DNA from: SIG607 sp045605385
Lineage (GTDB): Bacteria > Bacillota > Clostridia > Oscillospirales > Acutalibacteraceae
Reading direction: 5' to 3'
Assembly (NCBI GenBank): GCA_045605385.1
Contig: JAZUPW010000002.1
Coordinates: 1-64,000, forward strand
Length of the DNA: 64,000 bases
Shown: one piece after another, positions 1 through 9,153 of the stretch
How positions within the stretch are numbered: position 1 is the first letter of the stretch
Layout: every line of letters starts with the position of its first letter
Program-made: the position numbers and the translations under genes
The notes under the pieces: generated by a model
The model's database searches: none
Told to the model about the DNA's origin: nothing
Seen by the model: only the letters and a program-made list of their open reading frames with translations

Positions 1-524
1 CGCAATTCACTTTGATGTTTTATGTATTTGGCTGTTCGCTTGAAAGCAATTGCCTGTACAACAAAAGAAGCCGATTTATATAACCCTCTTAAAATATCGT
101 CGCTCTTTTCGTGGAGCATATTGTGAACGCAGCCATGATAGATGTTGCAGGCACCGATTTTGATTGCTCGGTTCACGGCACTGTCGTCAACAATAGCCAT
201 CACCTCGTCAAGGCTTCCCTTGATGGGTGTGGTGTCATAGCAAAATTGGAACAAGTCCGACGGCTCCCAATTCATAATTTCCTTTTTTCCTGAAAGAAAA
301 CCGCAAATCAGTTCTCTGTGGGACAAGGTGTCCAACATAGCATTGTAAACTTTTATATCTGCGGAAGACAATTCATTCAAAATAACAACAACATCAATAT
401 CGCTTTTGTCGCCAGCTTCGCCACGACCATAACTACCTTGCAGGCCAACAAACCATACACGGTTTGCAAAGGTTTCATTTAATGCTTGTAAAAAGTCTTC
501 CATCCAAGCAGTAATATCGATCAT
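1..524 (-). CDS. Nucleotidyltransferase-domain protein (3' end beyond window edge)
   Basis: The minus-strand reading frame opens at ATG 522-524 behind an AGGTG ribosome site and stays open to the window edge, so about 174 codons are visible and the C-terminus is missing. Residues near 28-48 read GSYGRGEAGDKSDIDVVVI, the GSxxxG...SDxD motif of Pol-beta-type nucleotidyltransferases; the two aspartates bind the catalytic metals. The family contains aminoglycoside O-nucleotidyltransferases and many proteins of unknown substrate. The gene follows the P-loop kinase-like gene by 34 bp on the same strand, suggesting co-transcription. The domain call is secure. A drug-resistance role is not shown by the sequence. 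Confidence 0.8.
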   Translation of the reverse strand, partial: MIDITAWMEDFLQALNETFANRVWFVGLQGSYGRGEAGDKSDIDVVVILNELSSADIKVYNAMLDTLSHRELICGFLSGKKEIMNWEPSDLFQFCYDTTPIKGSLDEVMAIVDDSAVNRAIKIGACNIYHGCVHNMLHEKSDDILRGLYKSASFVVQAIAFKRTAKYIKHQSEL

Positions 525-558
525 CTTAATCACCTCGTTAAATTTGAATTTGACGGTA

Positions 559-1053
559 TTACAACAGCTTTATCTCATTGGCAATCACAGCCACGTTTTT
601 GGCGTTGGTATCAATTTTAATGGTATTGAGTGCTTGATACATCGGTATACTTGCTATGCTTCGCTCAATTATATCTTCAGAACGGATACCTCTTTCTACA
701 TCCGCGGACAATCTTTCACGCAGAGTATTTTCATCCGCTACAAGTGAGACGCATTTCACCTCACAGTTCTGTGTATCCAGCTTCTTAAGTATGGAATCGA
801 TAATTCTCTGCTCGTGCATCACCCAACAAAAAATGATATTCTCGTATGCAGAACACTTCAGAAAATTATTGAGTACATAACAAATATTATTTGTCACCAT
901 TGCTTTTGTTTCATCGGTTACTTGGAACGGACTTGCATCCCAGCACCAATCTCCGTCAAGAAATACGCTATTCGGTAAATCCTGTTTTAGCTGTTGGCAC
1001 ACAGTTGTTTTTCCAACTCCCATAGTGCCACCAATCATATATAAAGTTTTCAT
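559..1053 (-). CDS. Small P-loop nucleotide/small-molecule kinase-like protein
   Basis: This protein of about 164 residues begins MKTLYMIGGTMGVGKTTVCQ, with a Walker A loop GGTMGVGKTT near residues 9-18, then a DGDWCW segment at the place where small kinases of the AAA_33/shikimate-kinase type bind substrate. A lid-like stretch RERLSADVERG lies near residue 110. The size and layout fit a P-loop kinase or nucleotidyl-binding protein. The substrate cannot be named. Two adjacent ATGs are possible; the second is chosen because the upstream AGGTG is too close to the first. It lies 34 bp upstream of the nucleotidyltransferase gene in the same direction, so the two may form a modifying-enzyme pair. 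Confidence 0.7.
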   Translation of the reverse strand: MKTLYMIGGTMGVGKTTVCQQLKQDLPNSVFLDGDWCWDASPFQVTDETKAMVTNNICYVLNNFLKCSAYENIIFCWVMHEQRIIDSILKKLDTQNCEVKCVSLVADENTLRERLSADVERGIRSEDIIERSIASIPMYQALNTIKIDTNAKNVAVIANEIKLL

Positions 1054-1130
1054 CATTCACACCTACAAATTCTTATTTATCGGTTAGTTGTATTATAGCA
1101 CGACTTGACTAACAAAGAAAGAAAATATTA

Positions 1131-1168
1131 AAAACACCCATAGTTTTTTAAAAAACTATGGGTGTTTT
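1131..1168 (-). terminator. Rho-independent terminator after the TIM-barrel gene
   Basis: AAAACACCCATAG and CTATGGGTGTTTT form a perfect inverted repeat around an A/T loop. Read on the minus strand it is followed by a T-rich stretch, placing it 56 bp after the stop of the 1224-3086 gene. Confidence 0.75.
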
Positions 1169-1223
1169 CATATCTTGTTGTACTGTCCTTTAGAGTACGA
1201 CTCATAACGAATCGGGATTTTTA

Positions 1224-3086
1224 TTATTTATCCGCAATAACAATAGCGCTCCAAGGCTCTATTTTTTCAATTTCAATTAACTTTTTGCCGTTGCTTAAAA
1301 CCGTTATCGGAATATTCTTTAAGGAGCCGTCGCGGTTAATTATTACACAACTTTCAGCATCGGTGCGAATTTCTACCTGTACGTTGCAACATGCATCAAA
1401 ATCCATATTGGCAAGAAGCGCCAAAAAGCCACCGTCTTCTGTTTTTCGTATAACAGGTGCTATTCTGTAATCGCTTAACACTCTTAACGGCAACCCACCG
1501 CAAATATAATCAAACACGTTTAAAATTTGTGTGCGCTTCGGTATATATTCAAGGTTTTCAGAATCAACGTAGGTCATAACCGCAACCTTGCCGCCAAGTT
1601 CATTTTCATAAACGGTAAAGCAAGGACCAAGCTCCTCTTCCATAAGAGTATAAAGGGTAGAAAGCACACGAGTGTTTTTATTTGTATTAAGAGTTGCAAT
1701 ACGCGGACGTTTTCCGCCAAAGGTAACAAACGTATTTCGCATTTCGCCCTTTACACTGCCGTTAATGTCATCATCGGTAAAGCGTTCGTATACACCGTTT
1801 GTGTATATTTTGTTTGTACTAACACCACAAAGATGTGCAAAACCTCGTTTTTCAATAAGTTCAAAACCATCGCCCGTTACAAACGCAGTTTTTGAAAGAG
1901 CCGCTTTTAATTGATCGTCACTCATAACAGAAACGGTCTCTTTATCAAGCGAAACAGCGCACGGCGACTTAGAAAAACTTGTCATAGGAACACTAAGGCA
2001 CAAAAAATTCTTGCCAATACCGTAACCATCCTTACTGTAAACACCCGTAACAGCACCGTTTTTAGTCCGTTTAACAACCTGCTTCCACAATTCGTTGTTT
2101 TTAGCAATAACGTCAAACAGTTTATCGTTGTTATTGTAATATAACGCGTTGTAAGCAACACCGTTTACTCCGCTGAATAGAGCAAAAAGAATTTCAAGTT
2201 CAGTTAAAGTCTTGGATTTGCCGAAATCTGCATAGGGGAAATTTTCATATTCATACTGTATATCTTCTATTTCCGTAGGACATATACTTTCAATCTGATA
2301 TTCACACGCAAAAAGTTTATCTGCCAATGAATTCGGAATCTTATCGTTATAAAAACCTCCGCCGGGACGCGCCTTCACCGCTTCAAGAGCATAAAACCAT
2401 TCTTTGCTGTCGCAAAGTGACGTTGTCATAAGTCCTATCTGAATATTTTTATCAATTTTTTTAATAGTGTCCTTAATTATACCGCAAAGTTCGGTAATGC
2501 AATCCACGTGAAATTCATACCAAAGTTTATTAAGTGTTTCATCCTCCGATTTTGCAAGACTTTCAAAGGTTTCTTTTCTGCCTGTCTTTTTGTTGAACTT
2601 GGCAATACAATGCTCACAATAGCAAGGTCCTGCAACACCGTGAGCAAAAACGCGTATATCATCATCAAGCCAAATAAAATCGGGACCCGTACCCGCCAAA
2701 ATCTCATAACGCTTTATAATATATTCTATAAACTCATCGGTATTATAACAAAGACAACTTTTTGAAACCTTACCGTCAAGGCCCACCATAGTTTGCATAT
2801 AGGGTTTGCCAAGCACGTCCCACGCTTCTTCGGTGTGACCAATAGTATCAAGCGGATTAATACCAACGCTTTTAACCCCTGCTTTACGGTATTCATTCAT
2901 ACGTGAAGCAAGAAGTTTTGCATGTTCTTTTTCTCTGTCCAAGGGCCAATATCCATGATGCGCAAACTCAACGAATAGCGCTACCTCATCAACGTATTCT
3001 ATATTTCTTTTTATAGCGTTTATGTGTTCGCGAAAAATCTTATCGTCGGCGTATCTGTAATAACCAATTCTGAACGCGTTTTTCAT
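1224..3086 (-). CDS. Putative TIM-barrel glycoside hydrolase-like protein
   Basis: This cytoplasmic protein of 620 residues has no signal peptide. The first 200 residues alternate beta-strand and helix signatures typical of a glycosidase TIM barrel, for example VALFVEFAHHGYWPLD and GPDFIWLDDDIRVFAHG, the latter followed by CYCEHCIAKFNKKTGR, a Cys-rich loop seen in several uncharacterised glycosidase-like families. The C-terminal 80 residues (ending IEPWSAIVIADK) look like a small beta domain. It has its own promoter and a GAGGAG ribosome site 8 nt before ATG, and follows the GH36 alpha-galactosidase gene, so a role in carbohydrate breakdown is likely. I do not recognise the exact family, and the catalytic acids are not assigned; the DDD at about residue 141 is only a candidate. 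Confidence 0.55.
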   Translation of the reverse strand: MKNAFRIGYYRYADDKIFREHINAIKRNIEYVDEVALFVEFAHHGYWPLDREKEHAKLLASRMNEYRKAGVKSVGINPLDTIGHTEEAWDVLGKPYMQTMVGLDGKVSKSCLCYNTDEFIEYIIKRYEILAGTGPDFIWLDDDIRVFAHGVAGPCYCEHCIAKFNKKTGRKETFESLAKSEDETLNKLWYEFHVDCITELCGIIKDTIKKIDKNIQIGLMTTSLCDSKEWFYALEAVKARPGGGFYNDKIPNSLADKLFACEYQIESICPTEIEDIQYEYENFPYADFGKSKTLTELEILFALFSGVNGVAYNALYYNNNDKLFDVIAKNNELWKQVVKRTKNGAVTGVYSKDGYGIGKNFLCLSVPMTSFSKSPCAVSLDKETVSVMSDDQLKAALSKTAFVTGDGFELIEKRGFAHLCGVSTNKIYTNGVYERFTDDDINGSVKGEMRNTFVTFGGKRPRIATLNTNKNTRVLSTLYTLMEEELGPCFTVYENELGGKVAVMTYVDSENLEYIPKRTQILNVFDYICGGLPLRVLSDYRIAPVIRKTEDGGFLALLANMDFDACCNVQVEIRTDAESCVIINRDGSLKNIPITVLSNGKKLIEIEKIEPWSAIVIADK

Positions 3087-3125
3087 AACAGCGACTCCTC
3101 AATCTATGTTTTAAATTTCATTTTC

Positions 3126-3153
3126 ATTATATCATTTAAAATACAATGTTCAA
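3126..3153 (-). promoter_or_regulatory. Sigma-A promoter for the TIM-barrel gene
   Basis: On the minus strand TTGAAC is followed after 16 bp by TGATATAAT (extended -10), about 40 bp upstream of the start codon. Confidence 0.55.
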
Positions 3154-3194
3154 GCACTTTTTTTACTCCTTTAAAAAAAGCCGAAGATAGTGGT

Positions 3195-3235
3195 AAAAAA
3201 TCCCGAATGCAAACAATACCGTTTGCCTCGGGATT
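3195..3235 (-). terminator. Terminator after the alpha-galactosidase gene
   Basis: Minus-strand reading gives AATCCCGAGGCAAAC, a short loop, then GTTTGCATTCGGGATT and TTTTTTACC. The stem is strong with one bulge, 15 bp beyond the GH36 stop codon. Confidence 0.8.
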
Positions 3236-3249
3236 ATCTGTTTTATAAA

Positions 3250-5133
3250 TTAAACTTTATATAGGTCTAAGGTTACGCAGTTAATATCTCTTACTCCTAC
3301 TTTAATGCCACTTTCGGTTATTTCTTCCGCACTTAAGGTTTGTTCGCTAAACCTATACGAAGCATCCTTTTCCACAACGGGATAAACCGTTATATTGTCT
3401 TGTAATATAATATTGGTAAATATTTGCACTAAAACGCGGTCAAAGGTTTCATTTGAATACTGAATAACCGTAATGTCGGGCGTATCGTGTATTATGCGCA
3501 TTTCAGCAAGTCGGTAAAATTCACGATCTGCTTTAAACTTTTTAACTACCTCTTTAAGTATTTCCTTTTCTTCGGCGGGGTAACCTGCAATATCGGTAGA
3601 AAAACCTAATGGTCCTCCCGTTAAAAACGCGTGAGTATAATTGGTTGAAACGTTAAGCACGTTTTCCCAGGTAGAACCGTTACAACTTATTGGCAAGGTT
3701 ACAAGGTGTTTTTGGCAATATTTCGGAAAACCTTCAAAAAATCTTCTCACGTCGTATTTTTCTACGTAACACGGCGGTAGTCTTAGCGCTGTATCTTTAA
3801 ATATTCTAAAGCCATAAATGGGGCTCTGGTTATCGCTTGACCACACGCTGTCAAAGTAGGTAAAGGTTTCAAGGTCCATACGGTTACCGCCCGAAGCGCA
3901 GTTGGTAATATAAATATCAGGATGCTTTGCCCTTATTTCCGCAACAAACTTTTTAGCGCCCTTAAAATAATAATAAAAACCGTTGTGTGTGGGGTCATAA
4001 CCGAGCGAGCCGTTAAAATCGAACTTCATATATTTAAGGTTGTATTTTTCAATAAGGTTTAATGTAATATCTGTTATATATTTACGCGCTTCATCGTTGG
4101 AAAAATCCAAAAACGCTACACCGCTAGAGCCGTTTATATAATATTCGGGATGATTTTTATAGGCTTGTGTATTTTTAAGCACACGCTCAGGTTCTATCCA
4201 CATACCGAACTTCATACCAAGGCTTTGAACAAAGCTTGAAAGTTCCTTTACTCTGCCTTTATAACCGCCAACCTTATTCTCTTCCCAGTTGCCAATTTCC
4301 TTTTCCCAATTTTCAGTAGTACCGAACCAACCCGCATCTATAAGAAATTGCTCTACACCAAGTTCGGCAGCGGTTTCTGCCTGTGCTTTTATATCTTCAA
4401 AATCTATCCAATCAAAGGTGTTAAGCCAGTTGTTGTATATAACGGGTAATGTTTTTCTGGGGTATAACCTATTAAACACTCTATGCAACTTCCAGGCGTC
4501 AAAATCACGCGTGTTTTGTGTTTCATAAACAACAAGGCGAGGCATATCAATTGTATCGCCTTTTTTTAGTTGCATTGCAAGACCGTCATCGTTTATACCC
4601 GCTTCAATAAGCGTTACTATGTTTGTAGTTGGTATGCGCTTTTTAGAAACTCTTAACTTCCAGTGTGCGTTTGGCATTAAGTGAAGCAAAAAAATTCTGC
4701 CGTTACCCTTGTTTCTTACCGCTACCATCGGAGTGGCTTCTTCGGTTGTACGAATACCAAGGTTAGAAACTTCAACACCGGTAACAAGGTCTTGCCAACC
4801 GCCCGTTGATTCATGACCCCAACAACTGAACTGTGTATAAACCTCATAATCGCCGCCCTCTAAGCAAAAACGGCTTGTATAACGGTTTAAGGTAAGGTCA
4901 TTCTTGGCAGTAAAGGTATCTTCGCGCATAACAACGCCTTCGCCTATATCGGTAAACCTACAAACGGCAGAAAAACTTTCGTTTTCAAAAGAAAGGCTGT
5001 TTTCCTTTCTTTCTATTTTTTCAATATCGCTGTCAATACCGTCTACAACGCCAAAATCGCCGTAAGCCGAGAAAAAACCCGAAATACTTGTATAGGCGTT
5101 TTTCTTAATGTGGAAAAGATTTTTAATGTTCAT
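3250..5133 (-). CDS. Alpha-galactosidase, GH36/melibiase family
   Basis: This protein of 627 residues hydrolyses terminal alpha-1,6-galactosides such as melibiose or raffinose-type sugars. The GH36 landmarks appear in order: IDAGWFGTTENW near residue 266, GMWIEPERV near 310, KYMKFDFNGS near 367 with the nucleophile Asp, NCASGGNRMD near 413, and the acid/base segment WSSDNQSP near 432. There is no signal peptide, so the enzyme acts in the cytosol on imported sugar. The gene is 21 bp downstream of a DMT-type transporter gene on the same strand and opposite a PocR-AraC regulator, which suggests a small sugar-use operon. The length is shorter than the 700-residue class typical of Bacilli but common in Clostridia. 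Family assignment is firm; the natural substrate is inferred. Confidence 0.9.
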   Translation of the reverse strand: MNIKNLFHIKKNAYTSISGFFSAYGDFGVVDGIDSDIEKIERKENSLSFENESFSAVCRFTDIGEGVVMREDTFTAKNDLTLNRYTSRFCLEGGDYEVYTQFSCWGHESTGGWQDLVTGVEVSNLGIRTTEEATPMVAVRNKGNGRIFLLHLMPNAHWKLRVSKKRIPTTNIVTLIEAGINDDGLAMQLKKGDTIDMPRLVVYETQNTRDFDAWKLHRVFNRLYPRKTLPVIYNNWLNTFDWIDFEDIKAQAETAAELGVEQFLIDAGWFGTTENWEKEIGNWEENKVGGYKGRVKELSSFVQSLGMKFGMWIEPERVLKNTQAYKNHPEYYINGSSGVAFLDFSNDEARKYITDITLNLIEKYNLKYMKFDFNGSLGYDPTHNGFYYYFKGAKKFVAEIRAKHPDIYITNCASGGNRMDLETFTYFDSVWSSDNQSPIYGFRIFKDTALRLPPCYVEKYDVRRFFEGFPKYCQKHLVTLPISCNGSTWENVLNVSTNYTHAFLTGGPLGFSTDIAGYPAEEKEILKEVVKKFKADREFYRLAEMRIIHDTPDITVIQYSNETFDRVLVQIFTNIILQDNITVYPVVEKDASYRFSEQTLSAEEITESGIKVGVRDINCVTLDLYKV

Positions 5134-5154
5134 AAAAGTTCTCCTTTACAATAC

Positions 5155-6018
5155 TTACAAATCTATAAGGCAAAGCGCCGATGTGCCAATAATTATACCG
5201 ATCCACTGTTTAAGCGAAAGGCGTTCTTTAAATATAAAAAGATCGCATATAAGGGTTAAAAATATAAGTCCGCCGTTAAGTGTCGGAAAAAGCACAACGT
5301 AGGGAAGTTTTCCGGCAAGATAAAGGTTAAGCATATGAACGCCGCCCATAAAAGCGCCCGATGCGGCGGCTTGTACAAGCGCGGTGCTTTTAAACGAAAA
5401 ATTGGCTTGTTCTCTTTTTCGGCATAAGGAAAAACCCAAAAGATTTATTATTACAGCAAATAAGAACGCATGGCGCAAAAAGAAAACCAATTCACCGCTG
5501 TGTGACGAAGACTGATGAAAAGCCTGAATAATGCCTATTACACCAAGCGCAAGCATAGCCGCAAATGAATATAAAAGCCATTTAATATTAAGCCGTTCTT
5601 TTCCTATATTCAACGTAGGAATCAAAGAAAAAATCAACACCGCAATTAAAATAATTTGCAAAAAAGTAATTTTATCCTTCCACACAACAGTTGCAAATAT
5701 TATAGGTATAATAAGGCTTGAGCATTGAATAAAATTTGTAAACGATACGCTTCCCACTTTAAGCGCCTTTAAAAAGAAATATTGATTAAGCCAAAGTGCA
5801 AGAGCAAAAATAAAGGCAAGTATTACCGAAAACAAAGAGCCTTTCCATCCGCCAAAAAATAAAAGTATAAAAAACGAGCCCGTATACATAAGAAAATTAA
5901 ACTTATAAATATCGGTTTCATTTTTCAAAACGCTTTTACTGAAATTGTTCGAGAAAACGTTTTTGCCCGTTTCTAAAGAAATACTGAGCAATAGTAAAAG
6001 ATATGGAATTATATGCAT
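5155..6018 (-). CDS. EamA/DMT-superfamily membrane transporter
   Basis: This very hydrophobic protein of 287 residues shows about ten transmembrane segments in two five-helix halves, as in EamA-type drug/metabolite transporters. Charged loops such as KNFS...KNETDIYK and RKREQANFSFK separate the helices. Its product would sit in the cytoplasmic membrane; the solute is unknown. It is first in a minus-strand unit followed after 21 bp by the alpha-galactosidase gene, so it may move a sugar or sugar product, but DMT proteins are equally often metabolite exporters. It is transcribed divergently from the PocR-AraC regulator, with 106 bp between them. Confidence 0.75.
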   Translation of the reverse strand: MHIIPYLLLLLSISLETGKNVFSNNFSKSVLKNETDIYKFNFLMYTGSFFILLFFGGWKGSLFSVILAFIFALALWLNQYFFLKALKVGSVSFTNFIQCSSLIIPIIFATVVWKDKITFLQIILIAVLIFSLIPTLNIGKERLNIKWLLYSFAAMLALGVIGIIQAFHQSSSHSGELVFFLRHAFLFAVIINLLGFSLCRKREQANFSFKSTALVQAAASGAFMGGVHMLNLYLAGKLPYVVLFPTLNGGLIFLTLICDLFIFKERLSLKQWIGIIIGTSALCLIDL

Positions 6019-6043
6019 TTTTTATCCTCTTTGCTTTTTTTAT

Positions 6044-6072
6044 TTGATTTTAACACAACGGTGATATATAAT
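6044..6072 (+). promoter_or_regulatory. Sigma-A promoter for the PocR-AraC regulator
   Basis: TTGATT at 6044-6049 and TATAAT at 6067-6072 are separated by 17 bp. The start codon follows about 53 bp later, after an AAAGGAA ribosome site. Confidence 0.6.
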
Positions 6073-6124
6073 AAAGTAAAAAACGTGTAAAATTAGTAAA
6101 ATTCGTACCAAAGGAAAACAAAAA

Positions 6125-6943
6125 ATGATATTTACATACGATAAACAAGCGCTTTTTGATTTGGTAAAAAAGTTTTATGTTTTAACAAAAGTAAAAGCAG
6201 TTATTTTTGATACCGACTTTAAAATTATAGTTGAATATCCTGCAAAAGAGAGCGTTTTTTGCGAAAAAATGCGTAAAAACAAAGAGTTTTTATATCAATG
6301 CGATAAATGTCTTAAAGAGGCGGGCAAAGAATGTTCAAAAAACAACGAGCTTAATATTTATAAATGCCATTCGGGATTGTACGAGGCTATTTCACCCATA
6401 ACGGTAAACGGCGTTATTTTCGGATATTTCACAATCGGTCAGATTTTTGAAAAAAACGGAAACGATAAAAGCATACTTGAATATGCAAAACAGTTTAATA
6501 CAGAGGTAAAAAGCGAAGATTTTTATAAAATGGGACGTAAATCCTACGAGCAAATCGAAGCAGCGGCAACAATTATGCAAACTTGTGTTGCCTACCTTTT
6601 ACTTTCTGATATTATAAAAGAAGATAACGGCGATATAATTTTAAGGCTAAATGCCTATATAGAGAAAAACATTGAAAAACAGCTTGATGTAAGTTTGCTG
6701 TGCGATGAGTTTTCGCTAAGCCGCAATGCGCTTTATAGACTTTCACACGAATTTTTCGGTATGCCTATAGCAACTTATATAAGAAACAAAAAAATGGATA
6801 CCGCAATTAAACTTTTACAAGCAGGTTGGTCGGTATCAACTGCGGCAGAAAGCGTTGGCTTTTACGATTACAATTATTTTTCTAAAGTTTTTAAAGCCGT
6901 AAAAGGTGTTTCGCCAAGAAGTTTTAAGAAAAAACCTATTTAA
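6125..6943 (+). CDS. AraC-family regulator with PocR sensory domain
   Basis: This protein of 272 residues has two parts. Residues 1-150 resemble the PocR ligand-binding domain: an FDTDFKIIVEYP segment, a Cys cluster (C-X8-C-X6-C-X2-C plus KCHSGLYEAISPI) and VIFGYFTIGQ. Residues 170-270 are an AraC/XylS double helix-turn-helix (LLCDEFSLSRNALYRLSHEF and a second motif with AAESVGFYDYNYFSKVFK). PocR domains bind small ligands, including hydrocarbon derivatives, and the Cys cluster may hold a metal. It lies divergent from the DMT transporter/alpha-galactosidase genes and probably controls them; this target is inferred from position. Confidence 0.9.
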   Translation: MIFTYDKQALFDLVKKFYVLTKVKAVIFDTDFKIIVEYPAKESVFCEKMRKNKEFLYQCDKCLKEAGKECSKNNELNIYKCHSGLYEAISPITVNGVIFGYFTIGQIFEKNGNDKSILEYAKQFNTEVKSEDFYKMGRKSYEQIEAAATIMQTCVAYLLLSDIIKEDNGDIILRLNAYIEKNIEKQLDVSLLCDEFSLSRNALYRLSHEFFGMPIATYIRNKKMDTAIKLLQAGWSVSTAAESVGFYDYNYFSKVFKAVKGVSPRSFKKKPI

Positions 6944-6951
6944 TTACACAA

Positions 6952-6989
6952 AAAAACCTATTCACCGTATTTTTGGTGAATAGGTTTTT
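6952..6989. terminator. Bidirectional terminator between regulator and argF
   Basis: AAAAACCTATTCACC and GGTGAATAGGTTTTT pair perfectly around an 8-nt loop, with T-runs on both strands. It serves convergent genes ending at 6943 (+) and 6993 (-). Confidence 0.85.
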
Positions 6990-6992
6990 ATT

Positions 6993-7976
6993 TTAAAGTG
7001 TTGCCGCCATAACGGCTTTTATGGTGTGCATACGGTTTTCGGCTTCATCGAAAACAATGGATGCTTCGCTTTCAAATACTTCATCGGTTACTTCCATACA
7101 GGTTATACCGAATTTTTCATAAATTTGTTTGCCTACGGTAGTTTTTAAATCGTGGAAAGCAGGAAGACAATGCATAAATTTACACTGTGCGCCTGCGTTA
7201 TCCATAAGTTCTTTGGTAACTCTGTAGGGCGTAAGTTCCTTTATACGGCTTTCCCAAACGCTATCGTCCTCGCCCATTGATACCCAAACGTCGGTATAAA
7301 TAACGTCGGCATCTTTTGTGGCAACAATTGGGTCTTCAATAAACTCAAGCACAGCGCCCGTTTTTTCGGCAATTTTCTGACACTGTTCAATAAGTTCTTT
7401 ATTTGGGAAATATTTTTCTAAAGTACAGGCAACAAAATGCATACCCATTTTTGCACAGCCTACCATTAAGGAATTACCCATATTGTAACGGGCGTCGCCC
7501 ATATACACAAGTTTTTTACCGCTTAAACCACCGCAATGCTCTTTTATGGTTAAAAAGTCGGCAAGAATTTGCGTAGGGTGAAATTCATTGGTAAGACCAT
7601 TCCAAACGGGAACAGAGGCATATTCTGCCAATTCTTCAACCAATTCCTGACCGAATCCGCGGTATTCAATACCATTGAACATTCGTGAAAGTACCCTTGC
7701 GGTATCGGCAATACTTTCCTTTTTACCCATTTGCGAACCTGTAGGGCCTAAGTATACGGGATGCATACCAAGGTCTGCCGCCGCAACTTCAAAAGCGCAA
7801 CGGGTTCTTGTGCTATCCTTTTCAAAAAGCAGCGCAACGCTCTTGCCTTCAAAAAGTCGGTGAGGTATTGCATTTTTCTTTTTTTCTTTAAAATCTGCCG
7901 ATAATTCTAAAAGATATTCTATTTCTTCGCTTGTAAAATCAAGCAATTTTAAAAAATCTCTGTTTTTTAAATCCAT
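6993..7976 (-). CDS. argF: Ornithine carbamoyltransferase
   Basis: The enzyme (327 residues) transfers the carbamoyl group of carbamoyl phosphate to ornithine, giving citrulline. The carbamoyl-phosphate loop STRTRCAFEVAA is near residue 55, FHPTQILADF near 132, and the ornithine-binding MHCLPAFHD near 267; an FHPTQ/HCLP pair with no DGDG-type aspartate signature separates it from ATCase. It is the last gene of argC-J-B-D-F. The start codon is 15 bp after the argD stop. argG and argH, needed to complete arginine synthesis, are not in this window. The anabolic role is inferred from the operon. Confidence 0.95.
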   Translation of the reverse strand: MDLKNRDFLKLLDFTSEEIEYLLELSADFKEKKKNAIPHRLFEGKSVALLFEKDSTRTRCAFEVAAADLGMHPVYLGPTGSQMGKKESIADTARVLSRMFNGIEYRGFGQELVEELAEYASVPVWNGLTNEFHPTQILADFLTIKEHCGGLSGKKLVYMGDARYNMGNSLMVGCAKMGMHFVACTLEKYFPNKELIEQCQKIAEKTGAVLEFIEDPIVATKDADVIYTDVWVSMGEDDSVWESRIKELTPYRVTKELMDNAGAQCKFMHCLPAFHDLKTTVGKQIYEKFGITCMEVTDEVFESEASIVFDEAENRMHTIKAVMAATL

Positions 7977-7991
7977 ATCTCAAAAATCCTT

Positions 7992-9152
7992 TCAGGCGCA
8001 AGCCTCTTTAATAACATCAACTGCTTTTGCAAGTACGTCAAGCGGAATATTAAGCGCAGGGAGAAGTCTTACCTTATCCTTAGCAGTTAAGCATAAAACA
8101 CCATTTCCCATACATTTTTTAACAACCTCTATAGCAGGTTTTTCGGTTTTTATGCCTATCATAAGACCAAGACCGCTTACACTTTCTACACCTTTTGCGC
8201 CGTTTAAAGAATTAAAAATAAATTTGCTTTTTTCTTTAACGCTGTTAAGCAACTCTTCATCTATTCGTTTTATAACGCTTAATGCTGCCGCGCAACTAAC
8301 GGGATTACCGCCGTAGGTAGAGCCGTGATCGGAATAACCTAACACATTTTCAACCTCTTTACTAAGCAGAGTTGCGCCTATTGGTAATCCGCCGCCAAGA
8401 CCTTTGGCTGTAGAAACAATATCGGGTTTAATTCCGTAATTCATATACGCATAAAGTTCACCGCTTCTGCCGTTTCCTGTCTGTACTTCATCTACAATAA
8501 AAAGTATGCCGTGTTTACGGGTATATTCATAAATATTTTTTACAAACTCTTTTTCAAGCGGAACTACACCGCCTTCGCCCTGAACACACTCTATCATTAC
8601 AGCAGCAATACTTTTACTTGCCGCAAGAGCTACAAACTCTTCAAAGCAGTTTGCCGAAGTGTAATCAAATCCGGGTGTAAGCGGATTATAAAGTTCGTGA
8701 TAATGCTCTTGCCCTGTTGCCGAAAGCGTTGTAAGTGTTCTGCCGTGAAAACTGTTTTTAAGGGTAACTACTGTATAACAGTCACTTCCTTTGTGTTCGG
8801 CGGCATATTTACGCGCAACCTTTATGGCGCATTCGTTAGCCTCGGCACCCGAATTAGAGAAAAACACCTTACTCATTCCTGTTTTTTTACATAAAAGTTC
8901 GGCAAGACGCGCACAGGGTTCGGTATAATAAAGGTTAGAGGTATGCTGAACCTTGTTTATTTGCTCGGTTACCGCATTTTTCCACTCTTCATCGTTAAAG
9001 CCGAATGAAGTAACGCCAATACCCGATCCCATATCTATATATTCTTTGCCGTTTTCATCTACAAGAATTGAACCTTTTCCCGAAATAATACTTATATCAA
9101 ACCTGTTATAGGTATGCGCAACATATTCTTTATCAAGTTCTTTAATACTCAT
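7992..9152 (-). CDS. argD: Acetylornithine aminotransferase
   Basis: This PLP enzyme of 386 residues converts N-acetylglutamate semialdehyde and glutamate into N-acetylornithine and 2-oxoglutarate. Class-III aminotransferase signatures are visible: SNSGAEANECAIKVAR near residue 97, FHGRTL near 134, LFIVDEVQTGNGRSGEL near 215 and the lysine-bearing STAKGLGGGLPIGA near 245. The length fits ArgD. The gene begins 1 bp after argB ends, consistent with coupled translation within argC-J-B-D-F. Related GabT/RocD enzymes share the fold, but the operon settles the assignment. Confidence 0.95.
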   Translation of the reverse strand: MSIKELDKEYVAHTYNRFDISIISGKGSILVDENGKEYIDMGSGIGVTSFGFNDEEWKNAVTEQINKVQHTSNLYYTEPCARLAELLCKKTGMSKVFFSNSGAEANECAIKVARKYAAEHKGSDCYTVVTLKNSFHGRTLTTLSATGQEHYHELYNPLTPGFDYTSANCFEEFVALAASKSIAAVMIECVQGEGGVVPLEKEFVKNIYEYTRKHGILFIVDEVQTGNGRSGELYAYMNYGIKPDIVSTAKGLGGGLPIGATLLSKEVENVLGYSDHGSTYGGNPVSCAAALSVIKRIDEELLNSVKEKSKFIFNSLNGAKGVESVSGLGLMIGIKTEKPAIEVVKKCMGNGVLCLTAKDKVRLLPALNIPLDVLAKAVDVIKEACA

Positions 9153-9153
9153 T

